A stretch of 64,000 nucleotides of DNA from Tetraselmis striata (lineage: Eukaryota; Chlorophyta; Chlorodendrophyceae; Chlorodendrales; Chlorodendraceae), in assembly GCA_006384855.1 (NCBI GenBank), contig VCJN01002251.1, forward strand, positions 155,319 to 219,318, in the 5' to 3' direction. Position 1 is the first letter of the stretch. Each line of letters opens with the position of its first letter. Below, in pieces: positions 21,393-32,549 of this stretch. Under the pieces are notes generated by a model, which was given only the letters and a program-made list of their open reading frames with translations, made no database searches and was not told the DNA's origin. The position numbers and the translations under genes were made by a program.

Positions 21393-23490
21393 TTCAGTAC
21401 CGCCCGTAAGTTTTCGCCCCGCTCCCATGTCGCAGCAAGTGCTGCCGCCGCATTAGTTGCACCTCAACGGCAAACGCCTCACACACTTCTCCTGCGCCAC
21501 TCAACCACAGCCGTCACCATCCCGCTCCATTGAACACCATTGCCTGCCCGACACGGCGCAATGATTTATGTACCCGGTCAACCGATGTACCGGAAGTAAG
21601 TACACTACCCCTCGCCGTGTTTTCCTGCTTCTTGGGTTGTGACCACTCCCTTATGGCTCCGGCCGTGTTGTGAGGCCGTCAATCGGCGCGCCTGTTTTTT
21701 TCGTCTCGTTTTACCCACTTGTCGGTGCCCCCATCGTCACACGATCCAATGGGGCACGCATATCTTAGCGCCTCCCACAGCAAGCACGAGGGCTCTACGC
21801 GCAGCTAAGACAAAATCTCAGGGCATTCTGTGCCCGCGTTTTAGAGTGTTGTTGGGTGCGAAGGGACATTACGTGTCGCCCCCTTGGTCCTTCGGTAGTA
21901 GTAATATGGTGCGGGTTGCGCACCGTTCGCTTGATCCCAGTGTTCGCTGCCGTGCAAGATTCGCTCTATCAAGAGGTCGGGCGCCTATCTATGCCTATCT
22001 GCTCCCGCCTTAGCCCCCCCCCCCCGCCCCCCTCCCCGTAGATATGTGTCAGCCTTCCGAGCTTTTAGACGGTGTGTTGACGGGGATTCGGCCGTACGTG
22101 TCAGTCTATAATGTTTAAACGGGATGTTCGGTGTTGGCGCTTGTTAACTCACCTTCAACCCCCCCCCCCCCCCCCCCGCAGTCTCTCGCACGCGGTAGTG
22201 CAGCGGGGCACGATGCACGGCGCACCGTTCCGTGCTCCATCAGCACTCGCAGGACCGTGACCGTGAGTATCCAAAACTCGGGCGCTTTGTGGCCGGTTTT
22301 TACCGTTTACCCCGTGGTTGTATCGCTAGCTCGTTCTTGGCAGCAACCCTCAACCTAGTATCGCGGTAGGTTTCTCGCTAGGTTTCCGTGAACGTCGCTG
22401 AACAATCGTGTCGGCATGTTATTGCTACTGTCAGTAGCAAGTCGCAGTTTTGGGAACCCGGCCACCAAGGGACGCAAACCGATCGGCGCATCGGAATACG
22501 CCCGCCCATTGCCACCCAGAAAGACGGGGACGAGCTAGAGACCATCCCCACCTGGACAAATGTCCTCGGCAAGCGGAACCACTGCATGCAGTGCATCGGT
22601 ATCATTATGCACGCTCGACGCAGTTTGCTGGGGATGGCGAGGGGCCATGTCGTCGCTGCATCAAGCGAGCAGCAGCGAGGCCAGCCACCCTCCTCACGTG
22701 CGTCACGTGTTTTATGTGCAATGCGTGTATATGTATTATCGATCTCGCTATGTGCATGTGTGACTAGGAGCTGACTATCTTTTTGTGTTGCACAAGAATC
22801 GCGATTATTTGTCCGCCTTCCGGTTTCAAGCCGGCAAAGAGCTGTTGTGCACTGATGCCAAAGCCTATGCTACCTTTGTCTGCGGGGACTAGCACGGGGA
22901 CCTTTGGGAGGCCTACGTCAAGTCCCGCAACCGTGCTGCAGCCAATCCTTCTTTTGCCGTCGCTGCTAGGCTGGTTCAAGTGTTAACGCCCTCTAGAAGG
23001 ACATCAAGGACGGCGGCAACAACATCCAATGCCGGTGCTGCAACACCTTCTCACCTCTCTTCCAACTCTTCCGTCTCTCCAAGATAACGTCCATATAGAC
23101 ATGGCTGGAGCCCGTTTTTTGGACCATGCGCTTGAACGCCCAGGGGACCATATCATTTGGGGGGCCTGCGCTGCATGTAAAGCTGCACCTACCGTCAATG
23201 CGACAAGACAGAGCACGGCCATATCTTGAAGATCACCTTCGGCTTCACCATATGGGTCATCCCAACCACAGGCGGTATGCCACGGTGTGCGGAGACCATC
23301 ATGATTGATGTCTCTCCCGGGACTGGTGCCGTTACTCACATTTGCCCCGTCACTTGGCCGATCCCCCCCCCCCCCCCTTTCGACAATTATGTGGGATACG
23401 TAAATAATGAGTTGAGATAGCCCTGATTTGTGCTTATTATTGATGTATATGCTGACGGCATGGATGCATGCACGCAACATGTCGCTTACT
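21393..23490. other. unassigned region with Cys-pair ORF fragments
   Basis: Short open stretches contain paired cysteines, for example KRNHCMQC near 22570 and NNIQCRCCNTF near 23020, the latter reminiscent of a BED-type finger. They cannot be joined into a gene with clear splice sites. C runs occur at about 22014-22025 and 22160-22178. These may be decayed transposon genes. Confidence 0.3.
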
Positions 23491-23493
23491 GTG

Positions 23494-23494
<1 letters not shown>

Positions 23495-23575
<81 letters not shown>
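23495..23575. repeat. (CA)n-(TA)n compound microsatellite
   Basis: About 58 bp of CA repeats followed by about 22 bp of TA repeats, directly abutting the fold-back element at 23576. Confidence 0.95.
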
Positions 23576-23776
23576 GCGACTACCGAGCCTAGCAGAAAAG
23601 TGGCGATTACACGGTACATGCATGCGGCGATTACACGCCCACTATTATCCCACGGACTGTCTCGTAATTATACTGTAATCGCCCGTAATCGCGATTATCC
23701 CACGCAATAGTGGGCGTGTAATCGCCGCATGCATGTACCGTGTAATCGCCATTTTTCTGCTAGGCTCGGTAGTCGC
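23576..23776. mobile_element. fold-back (MITE-like) element with 71-bp inverted repeats
   Basis: The left arm starts GCGACTACCGAGCCTAGCAG. The right arm is its reverse complement, with one mismatch in about 71 bp. A loop of about 59 bp separates them, itself containing repeated TATCCCACG words. There is no ORF and no clear target-site duplication. The left edge abuts a TA microsatellite, which may hide a TA duplication. Confidence 0.85.
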
Positions 23777-24093
23777 AATGACATGGCCGGCTCGCCCGCG
23801 TTCCGTAATATGCTATACCGGTAGCATGTTGTGCCATCCCCATAGTACATTGGACCCACATCGCGCCTCGCGCGGCTACCCGTAATCGTTGGGACTTTCG
23901 CCACAATGTACTTCAACGCCTCACAAACTCCTTGACGACACAACGGCCAACGGTACCGTAGGTCTCAAACCGGCGAAGTTGTAGTAGCCCGCCGTACACT
24001 TTACCAGCATGCATCGCAGCAGCGTGAGCGCCAGTGACTAGCCCTTACCAACCCCCACCGCTGCGAGCCGCCGGCGCCGAGTAGTGGTGTGCC

Positions 24094-24312
24094 ATGGGGA
24101 GTCGGAACTCCAAGCGCCGTAATCCTGAGGGCTTGAAGCCTTCCGAGGGGACTTGGGTAGAGGTGACCAAGAAAATGCGCTGCTGCGCGTGTGGCGCCTC
24201 TTTCGCGAATACTTGGTTCTACGACAACAAAGATGGACGGAGGCGTGCCCCAAGCCGCCTCCGCACACCGTCGCGCCTGTCGCAGCCGGTGGTGATGGCG
24301 CCCATACGGTAG
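24094..24312 (+). CDS. short Cys-pair ORF, unknown
   Basis: A 72-codon frame contains VTKKMRCCACGASFANTWFY, a possible zinc-binding knuckle. A proline/serine-rich frame overlaps it downstream (to 24512), so an exon joint or frameshift is possible. I do not recognise it; low confidence that it is a real gene. Confidence 0.25.
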   Translation: MGSRNSKRRNPEGLKPSEGTWVEVTKKMRCCACGASFANTWFYDNKDGRRRAPSRLRTPSRLSQPVVMAPIR

Positions 24313-24519
24313 CTGCTGCACCGTACGTCCGTCACGCCTCTGCTCCGTCCGGACCCGGTCAGACCGAAACGCGGGGCGAGCCCGGTGCATCGATACCGTC
24401 GCCGCCGCCATCGCCCCTGCCGCCCTCTCCGCCGCTCTCGTCTCCCCGAAACGAATCAGCGAGCCCCGCACCACCCAACAGCGGGGAGGCGCATTCGGTG
24501 TCATACATCTGACGGTGGC

Positions 24520-24822
24520 ATGGCAACAAGCATGGCAGCGCAGGAGATGAATGCCGAGCTTTCACGTGGGCGCTATCATGTCCAAGACGTTCGGACGCGG
24601 GGGAGCTTTCTAGGCCAGGTAGTCCCCCCCCCCCCCCCTCCCCCCCGTTGCCCTCCCTGACGTCCCGTTACACCTGCCATAGGCCCACCGCCGCCATGTG
24701 ATAGCCACTCATGTGTATCATCCAACATCTAGGTCGTCAGTTGGAGATGGGATAACGAGGACGCATACCCGGCGGATAGGGAACTGGTGATGAAGGTGAT
24801 TTATGACGACATCGACTCGTAA
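24520..24822 (+). CDS. small two-exon ORF, unknown
   Basis: The first exon, from ATG at about 24520, reads MATSMAAQEMNAELSRG and ends FLGQ at a GT donor followed by a C run. The second exon, after an AG near 24732, reads VVSWRWDNEDAYPADRE...IYDDIDS and stops near 24822. The phase-0 join gives about 62 residues. The WxWDNE and DRELVM pieces look like conserved protein, perhaps from a transposon, but the family is not recognised. Confidence 0.35.
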
Positions 24823-24824
24823 GA

Positions 24825-25925
24825 GCTAAGTGAGTCGGAGATACAACCGCTATACCTGACGACAGAGCGGCTGGGCGATTTCACTCGCAGGTTGTCTCAA
24901 GCCGCCATTCACGACCTACTGGCGGTGCGCTCCTTGCGCACCCACCGACGGTGCCTTCGGGTGGTGCTTGCTTGCGTAGTTGTCCCATGGTTTAGGTATT
25001 GGTAAGAATATCGCACTGGCAAGGTGCAAACGATGATTTGCTGAAGATGACGGTTACACGCGCGTTCGTTTAGATGCTTGCGCGCATGTGCACTTGACAT
25101 GAGCTACGCGAACTTCTCGACGCCGACAGCAACGCCGATAGTGACGCCGAAGGTATTGTCGCGGGGGTAGGAACCCCTCTGACGACGGCGCCGCAGCGAC
25201 AGCGACCGTGAAGGAGACGCTTGCGCAAGGTATGACTTCAGTACCGGGACCAGCAACGCTCGAGGGAAGTACGACGATGGGAAGAGGTGAGCTTGTATCG
25301 TGTCGACTCCCCCTCCCCCCTGCAGCTATGAAGACGGTGCTAGCTGCAGCTCCAATAAGAACGCCTCTTTTTGAATAAGTATATGGATGGAGATGTGGTC
25401 TACCGGATCCGTAGTGCCATTCTGAATTACGCGGCAGATCCAACCAACATGGAAGTGGTTACATCGTTTGTGAATCGGCCGTCGTGCGCATTTCATCACT
25501 CTCTATCTAGGGAGGCGTGCGGGGGCTGCTATGCTGCTATGCTTCTATTTCCATTCCCCGGGCTGGCACCCGTGGGGCACCGCGTGGCCGGGGTCGCGGG
25601 AGTGGGCGCGGTCGCGAAGGTGGTCCGCTACCGGTCGAGGGGCGGACGCCGCGGCTCAACTCAGTCGAAGGTAGCTTTCTCCTCCTCCCGGCGCTTCCTA
25701 CCCACTTGTCCATGCGTTGGGCATGTCTGGCCTGGGTCTGATCGGCATTGAGCCGCCAGTCCTTGTTCACATGCCCTCCCACCTAAGTCTCTCTCGGCTT
25801 GCCACGGTGAGCAGCCCACCCGTATCCCTACCTGTTGGTTGTATCCCTACAGGAGAGATACCTGTACATTGGTGTCTTCGTTGTCGCGCGCTCGGAGTAT
25901 CCGGGCACCCTTATACGACATATAG
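24825..25925. other. unassigned, repeat-derived region
   Basis: No gene supported. An open stretch near 25380-25500 (YMDGDVVYRIRSAILNYAAD) looks protein-like but lacks a start, splice sites or a recognisable family. Confidence 0.3.
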
Positions 25926-26271
25926 CTTTATTACATCAGGGCTTTCACAAATGCGCATTACAAACATAACTAACAGCAACTATGAAAGGTTGCCAGCAAA
26001 AGATAGACATAAGCAGAAACAAAGGTCGAGTAGGAGGCTAGCAGGGAGCCAAGAACCAAGGAGCCAAGGGAACCACTCGCTTAGCTGCCAGGAACCAAAG
26101 GGACCCCCGCTCGGGGTTTTATACGACATGATGTTTTATACGACATGATGTTTTATACGACATGATGTTTTATACGACACGACATATAATACTGGCAACC
26201 TTTCATCATCCTTGTAGTTGCTGTTAGTTATGTTTGTAGTGCGCATTTGTGAAAGCCCTGATGTAATAAAG
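25926..26271. mobile_element. fold-back element with about 80-bp inverted repeats
   Basis: The left arm begins CTTTATTACATCAGGGCTTT. The right arm ends with its reverse complement; the arms match for about 80 bp apart from a 10-bp indel and a few substitutions. The interior contains about 3.5 copies of a 17-bp tandem repeat built on ATGATGTTTTATACGAC at about 26125-26180. No ORF. A terminal fragment of the same family is at 20498-20530. Confidence 0.8.
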
Positions 26272-26720
26272 AAAAAACATGATACAGTATAGGTGATACA
26301 GTTGCAGTACGGGAATACAGTACCCGTACTAAAAGCCGGCCTTATCGGATATATCCCATCCGCCGCGCGCGCGACGAACGCAACTCTCGTTGCTCCACAC
26401 GCCACGTCATTGTCAGATGACCATCGCGTGTTTTTTCGGGAGTTTCTCGGGCATTGTATCTCGTTGCCTCTGTATGATATGCGTGCTATAACAGGGGAAT
26501 GTCTCCAGCGAAGATCTGGGTGTTTTGCGGGATTTATCGGGAACATTTCCGTAGTAAAAAAGAATCTATTCCGCCTAAGCACACAACTCCGTCCATCGCC
26601 CGCCGCCACCTTTGTTCGCCGCCCCCGTCCCCACCGGCTCTCAGCCGCCTCTGCCGGGTCCGAGCCGCATTCACCTCCGCCCACCGCCAGCCCCCACCCC
26701 CTCCACCAGCAGAAGTAGCC
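26272..26720. other. upstream region / 5' UTR of plastid bL28 gene
   Basis: No separate gene supported. The C-rich stretch from about 26585 to the ATG probably includes the 5' UTR. Confidence 0.4.
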
Positions 26721-28481
26721 ATGGCTCCTCTGGCTCTCGCCCGCTCAGCTCCGGCCAGCCTGGCCGCCGGCCGCTGCGCCTTCGCCTCCGGCAGCGGCAC
26801 CGCGCGACTGGCGGCGGCGCCCCGCCCCGTGGCCCTCCGCGCCACCCGCCCCGCCGCGCCGCTCGTCCTCAGTGCGCGCCCGCCGCCCGCCTGCCTGCAC
26901 TCCCGCCCTCCACTTCTCCTTCCCGAGGATTCCAAACCAACTGATCCGGGCCCGAGTGGCGAGTCTGGCACGTGGCAGTGCGCGCCTTGCGGCGGCGCAT
27001 TTGGACCGGTCCAACGGCGCGGCGCATTGGAGCATCGCCACCGCCGCTTAAGTACTGCGGCGCCAATTAGGCGTCTTGACGGGCCACGGGGTGCGGGATG
27101 CGGGGCAGCCTTGGAAACTGGGTGGCGAAACTGGACGGCAAGCAGGCATCTAAATCGCGTGCTTGGGAACTGGGGGCCCTGCGGGTCGGAGAATGGGAGC
27201 TGGCGTGAGTGGAGCCCTGGCAGCAGACTCAACTCTGCACACTCCAAAAAAAAAAACCGCTCTGTCCAACAGCATGTATAGGAAAAAGGAATACATCGAG
27301 CAATAGCTGCAAATACAATAAATTAGTTTTAAAGGGAGATTATGCCTGGATAATGCCCGTATGTTATGGGGGCGTCGCAGCCGGCTCACTCTCTCACTGA
27401 CCCACATCGGCGACTGCTGTGCCCTGCAGACAAGGTGAAGAAGGAGAAGGTGACCGCTGCGCCCAAGAAGGGCGAGAAGCGCGTGGTCGAGGGTGAGGCG
27501 GCCGGCAGCCCCGAGCATGGTTCCCAGGCTGCACAGCCTTCGATGGAACTGTGGGCGCAGTAGTGTCCACATTGGCTTGTCGAAATAGGTGGCTGGGTGG
27601 TAGCAGAGGGTGGGGCGCTGATCCGGCATGGAGCCCCGCCTGCGCTGATCCACGTGTGTTTGTTTGCCCCCTCCCCCCCCCTTTTGGCAGTGGACCCCCG
27701 TGCGCCCAAGTACAAGAAGGTGTCCTCTGGCCGCAAGTGCCAGCTGACCGGCCAGAAGGCCAACAACGCGATGACGGTCACTTTCTCGCACAAGAGGAAC
27801 CACAAGCTGCAGCAGGTCAACCTGCAGAAGAGGAAGGTCTACTGGCCCGAGGTGCGACATCGCCCCCCCGCCCCCCCCCCCCCCCCCCCAACACACACAC
27901 ACCCACACCAACCAACCAACCACCACCGCCATCGTGCGGGGCACGTATCATTGGCCTGCCAGCCGCTTCCTGATGCACTTTGGTGTCTGCAGGCCCAGCG
28001 GTTGGTGACTCTGAAGGTCTCCACCAAGACCATGAAGACCCTGGAGAAGAAGGGGCTCACCACGATGGCGGAGGAGGCGGTGCGCCCCCCTCCCCCCCTC
28101 TCATTTTGTTAGTCAATGGGGTCCGTTGCACATCATTCTCCGCATGCTTTATGAGATGTGCAGATTATGTCCCCCCCCCTTCCCCCCCCCATCCCTCCCT
28201 CACACACACCCACATCTGCACAGCCGCCTGCCTGCCTGCCCGGCGCTGACCGATTTCCCGTCATCGCGCCGCACCGACAGGGCATCAACCTCTGGAAGCT
28301 GCCCTTCACGGACGTGAGCGAGGCGCGCAAGAAGTTTTTGGCGGAGAACAGCGGCGCCGTGCCGGTGAAGAAGAACCCGCGCCAGATGAAGAACCCCGAG
28401 AAGCTGGCGGCCTCCAAGAAGGCGCCGATGCAGGCGCGCTACGTGGACGGCCGCATCGAGTGGTACCGCCCCGCCATGTAG
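26721..28481 (+). CDS. RPL28: plastid 50S ribosomal protein bL28
   Basis: Five exons fit in phase: 26721-26871, 27430-27492, 27691-27851, 27993-28079, 28281-28481, giving about 220 residues. Exon 1 encodes an Ala/Arg/Ser-rich start ([18 protein letters not shown]), typical of an algal chloroplast transit peptide. The bL28 core follows: [36 protein letters not shown], then [19 protein letters not shown]. These match the bacterial/plastid L28 signature (C-x-TG-x-K-x-N ... SH-x-x-R ... W). The protein is a structural component of the large subunit. It has about 60 extra C-terminal residues ([12 protein letters not shown]... RIEWYRPAM) beyond the usual bL28 end. Introns carry C runs just inside the 5' splice site. 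A mitochondrial L28 is possible but the presequence favours the plastid. The exon 1 donor is the least certain junction. Confidence 0.87.
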
Positions 28482-28600
28482 GCGGCGCGCATGCCCCTGG
28501 CGACAACTTGACCTCGACCTGGGCGGGCGGGCACGGCCGGCGACTCTGTGGTTGACGGCGTGTGCTTGTGGGCGACTGGGGCCCCCAGCGAGGCAGCAGA

Positions 28601-28605
28601 TGTAA
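28601..28605 (+). terminator. candidate polyadenylation signal TGTAA
   Basis: TGTAA, the common chlorophyte poly(A) signal, lies 120 nt downstream of the bL28 stop. Confidence 0.45.
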
Positions 28606-28989
28606 GCTATTCTCTCCGCACGTCCCCCCCCCCTTCCCCCGCCCTTCTTCTTTTCTCTGACATAACAGTGCTGGCGGCTGCATACGGGTTGCTGCCCCGG
28701 TAATACAAACACTGCGAGTACGGTCCCGCCCCCACCTGTCATAGGCCAGATTTACTGGATTTGTTTTACAGGAATACTGTACCACAATGTTCTTCAAGGT
28801 GCCACGCACCCCCCCCCCCCCTCCCCCCCCCCCTCCCCCCCCCCCAATGTGAGGCTTATGATAACCATTCTCATTTGTAAATGCGACGGCGCATGTAATC
28901 AGCTTCATGCTGCAAGGGGAAGTATGCATGCGACCCAAACCGCCGATTAGAATGCAAATTCGGCAGCTAGAAATATAATACAATAGAAA

Positions 28990-29980
28990 TTGTGTCGATG
29001 GTTTGGGTTTTTTTGAAAGAAAATTTACAGATATGTCTCAGTCGTATTGGGATTTGATCTCAGAAGTCCCGGGAGAGCAAGAACAAGTGCGTCATGTTTG
29101 CAGGGGCCGTGGGGGAGGGGGGGCGGTAAGCATGCGACCGCTGGCCACCGTTTAGACCATGCGATTTGAGCGCTGTACCTATTAGACACTTCAAGTATCT
29201 ATCCTCGCTCGCCTGCCCCACAATCATGCGCCGTCAAAAACAAGAAAAGAGGGGTGGCGCGTGTCCAAACAACGGTCCTTCTTTGAATCCCTGCATCGCT
29301 AGCCCAATTTTGCACGTTTGGAGCGTGCAAACAAGCGAACACTGGGATTGAGTGCAGATCTCACTCCAAAACATGTGTTTAAAGAATTTCGTGCAGAACT
29401 GCCCAACGGACAAGCTAACTTCACAAGTCATCAGCCTAACAAATTGTTTTGAACATTTGCTGAAAGCACAAAGTACATTGTTTCAGTTTGCATTGCCCAT
29501 TCATTCAGGAAAAGTATGTGTGAATTGTTTGGAAATAGATAGCAATGCAAGAATGCGGACAGATGCACAACGATGAGATGGCGTGTGTTGTAATGCTTGC
29601 CAACGATTGCTACGCATTAGGTAGTCCTTCTATACGGTAGAATAAAACGCGCAAGTGACGCTGTACATGCTGGCATAAATGGATACACAGCGTCGCGCGT
29701 TTACTACGGACGAATGAAAACCGCCGTATAATTACGTGTACTATAGATAGTCGCTAGAGATGAAGGATTGCATTGTCCTTGTCGCCTCCAAACACTGCTG
29801 TATTTCGATGCAACTTCAGCAATAATAATATCAGCTAGGATCGACTAATGGCAGAATATAATCAAACAGGAAAAAACGCTAGAAGGGTGGCAAAACACGG
29901 CCAGGCACCGCCGATTAAAAATGTCTGCCACCTACGCGCTGGTAGAAAATGCCGTGTACTGTGGACTGCATACCGATGTG
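28990..29980. repeat. AT-rich dispersed repeat R3, copy a
   Basis: Shares ordered blocks with 31430-32030 and 33160-33720: CTCAGTCG-ATTG then GATTTGA; AAAGCA-AAAGTACATTGTTT; AGGAAAAGT; ATGCGGAC-GATGCACA; and GGCAGAATATA followed by GGTGGC and CAGGCACCG. It is AT-richer than its surroundings. Short ORFs in it are not conserved among copies. Confidence 0.7.
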
Positions 29981-30867
29981 GTGTTCTGTTTGTTCGACAT
30001 GACGCCAATGGTCTGTGCCTACGCTGCCAATGCCTGAGTTGTTGTTGTGCCCCTTTATTAATAAGGCGCCGCCTCGGGGGAGGATTAGACTTTCACCGCC
30101 TGAATAGGTAATATTATGTACATTTTTCCGAGGACATGTACGCGAGCACCCGGACTCGATGTCGGAGTTGACAACCATAGGAGAATTTGCCAGCCCGAGA
30201 ACGGTTGCTGAAGGAGACTGGGAAGCAGCAACCGGCCAGGCATCTAGCTCCATGCTGGTGGTTTTGGGTTTCGGTGGTCGATATTTATGACGACGTGTAC
30301 CATCAGCGTGCTGTCCGGTTGACATTCCATGCAACACGAATGGTTGCCCCATCCGCTCCACCCCCTTCAGGCTCCGTCCCCCCCCCCCCCCCCCCCCCCC
30401 CCAACACACACCCCACCATGCGCGCTGGCAAAACGACTGAGCATAGCAGGCGCTCCCGAGGCCAGGCCCAAGGCGCACATTGGCGTCACATGCACATGGT
30501 GGTTGCTAGCGGGACGGACGCCACCGTGCGTGGCGACTCGGGGGGGGGGGGGGGGGGGGGGGGGCAGACCAAGCACGACGGTGGATCGCGGGATCGCAGT
30601 TACAGAACCCGGGCGTTGGTTACATTTTCGACCCCAGACGTACCCTGACGCGCAGCTTGTCCGTTCCCACTGGTGATATCGCTCGGCAGGAGGCGCTAAC
30701 CAGCCCGGCCCGGCCCGGCCGCTATGCGCCAGCAGGCCAAACTAGGCGGCCTCTCGTGTTGCGATGCCGACGCCCCTCGTGCGGGAACAGGAAGCTAGGT
30801 TTTGCAGAGAGGGAGCCGTCCTTTGCTGCGGAGGTATCGCCGGCAGGGCGCGCCCTACGCTCCGCCC
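29981..30867. other. intergenic between R3 copy a and acidic ORF
   Basis: No gene supported. Contains C runs (about 30380-30402) and G runs (about 30541-30564). Long Pro/Arg frames through here and into 31337 are composition artefacts. Confidence 0.4.
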
Positions 30868-31374
30868 TCAGGGCTTGTCCTCGCCCTCCTCGTCCTCGTC
30901 CACCAGCTCGAGCTCCTCCCCGTCCCCGTCCCCGTCGCCGTCCGCGTCCTCCATCGCCTCGTCGCCTGCCTCCTCCGCGCCGCCGGTGCCGCCCGGCGCC
31001 GCCTCCTCCAGCGTCAGCTCCCCGGCTTCCTCCTCGCCGTACTCCATGTCATCACCGCCCACCTCCGCCTCCGCGTCCGCCTCCGGGTCCAGTCCCTCCT
31101 CCTCAAAGTCGGCGGCGGTCGGGGGCGCGCCGTCGATCTCCTCCTCCTCCTCCACCACCACTACCGGCTCGTCGGGCCCCTCCACCTCCACCTCCACCTC
31201 CACATCCGGCATCTCCGGTGTCTCCTCCGGGGGGTGAACCTCCAGAGACGCCTCCGGCAGGGCCCCCGACAGCGCCCCCTCGTGGGCCTCCGGGGCCGCC
31301 TCCGCCGGCGGGGGCGCGTCCGCGTTCAAGGTTCTGATAATTCCGAGCATAGGCAAAACGCCATCATCAGTCAA
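30868..31374 (-). CDS. highly acidic low-complexity protein or terminal exon
   Basis: An open frame of up to 168 codons ends at 30868. The apparent first codon is TTG; the first ATG is a few codons in, or the segment is the last exon of a longer gene. It is dominated by Glu, Asp, Ala and Pro (VEVEVEVEGPDEP, DADGDGDGDGEELELVDEDE). Such tails occur in histone chaperones and chromatin proteins, but no domain supports a function here. The opposite strand also has long Pro/Ser frames, so composition alone cannot prove coding. Confidence 0.4.
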   Translation of the reverse strand: MTDDGVLPMLGIIRTLNADAPPPAEAAPEAHEGALSGALPEASLEVHPPEETPEMPDVEVEVEVEGPDEPVVVVEEEEEIDGAPPTAADFEEEGLDPEADAEAEVGGDDMEYGEEEAGELTLEEAAPGGTGGAEEAGDEAMEDADGDGDGDGEELELVDEDEEGEDKP

Positions 31375-31429
31375 TGATAACGTGCTGAAACTGATCGCAA
31401 ATTCCGGGCAGCTCCGGATACCACTCCCA

Positions 31430-32030
31430 AAGACTTCCCCTCTTTTTGGATGGAAGTTCGGAAATCAGAAATAGATGATGAAGTAGAAAAAGTAGAAACA
31501 ATAGAAATGGAACAATACATGTGTTGATACTTTACCGTTTCCTGAAAGAAATCTGACCGGTACATTTTAGTCGTGTTGCGAATATATTTCGGAAAGCAAT
31601 AAGTACATTGTTTGATTGTGTTTTGTCCATAGATTTAGGAAAAGTTCACGTACGTTGTTTGAAAATAGACAGCAACACAGGAATGCGGACCGATGCACGA
31701 CGATGAGATTACATGAACAACTCGTACATACGAGTGGGTACAACGTGCGTGTATACACATCGCCCTGGTAGTACAAGCAGTACTCGAGTTGTAAACAGGA
31801 TTTGTTGCGAACGGGGCGAGATGTACCCATACCAGTAATCACTGACCGGCGCAGGGGTAGACATGCTGATGAATGATCACGGCATAATCCGTATGTCTGC
31901 GTCTAAACAGTCTGTTGCGATGGAGCTTCAGCAATAAGAATAACAGGAGAATGGACTGTTGCAGATACTAGCAGAATATAAGAACAGGAAAACGTTGGAA
32001 GGGCGGCAAAAAACGACCGCCAGGCACCGC
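31430..32030. repeat. AT-rich dispersed repeat R3, copy b
   Basis: Middle of three copies. Shared blocks include CTTTTTGGATGGAAG-TC-GG, TACATTGTTTGA, GGAATGCGGACCGATGCAC and AGCAGAATATAAGAACAGG. It lies between the acidic ORF and the end of the histone deacetylase gene. Confidence 0.7.
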
Positions 32031-32549
32031 TGCTTGATGTAATCCATGCTCTGATGTATTTATTGTAGTACCTTATACTTGCATGTAATGCGCGCAATTC
32101 TGGCCGCTATCGACATGTGGTGTCAGCCAGAAACACAGAACCGTAGCAATTATCTTAAAACACGGTGGTGGCCCTCACTAAATCGTCACAGAGTTGCCGT
32201 ATACACAACAGATACGTGCACTCACATTTAGAGTGTTTCGCATTCTTCCTTTGTATGTAAATCTGGTGCATTAATACTGATTCATCACACACCTCGTACA
32301 GATATCTACCACCGTTTCAATGGGTTTCAATAAAGAAAAAACCAGCTTGCAGCATTGGATCCGATACTCTGTGCGCTATTATTGGTGTATTCCGATGGAT
32401 GTCCAGATAAACGGAGTGCTTCCTTGTGTCGCGAGGAGGTAAAAAAATAATGATGTGTCGCAAATCCGGAGCGTGGGGACAGTGATACGCCTCGACATCA
32501 ACGCGATGCACCGCCATCAACTGAATCACTTGAAGGGGGGTGGGGGGAT

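Noticed and set aside
22960-23060. BED zinc finger of an autonomous hAT element (NNIQCRCCNTF)
   Set aside because: The His pair and any downstream transposase are missing, so the similarity is too short to support the call.
30657-31337. 226-codon Pro/Arg ORF on the plus strand
   Set aside because: Antisense of the acidic frame and G/C homopolymer-driven; no domain.
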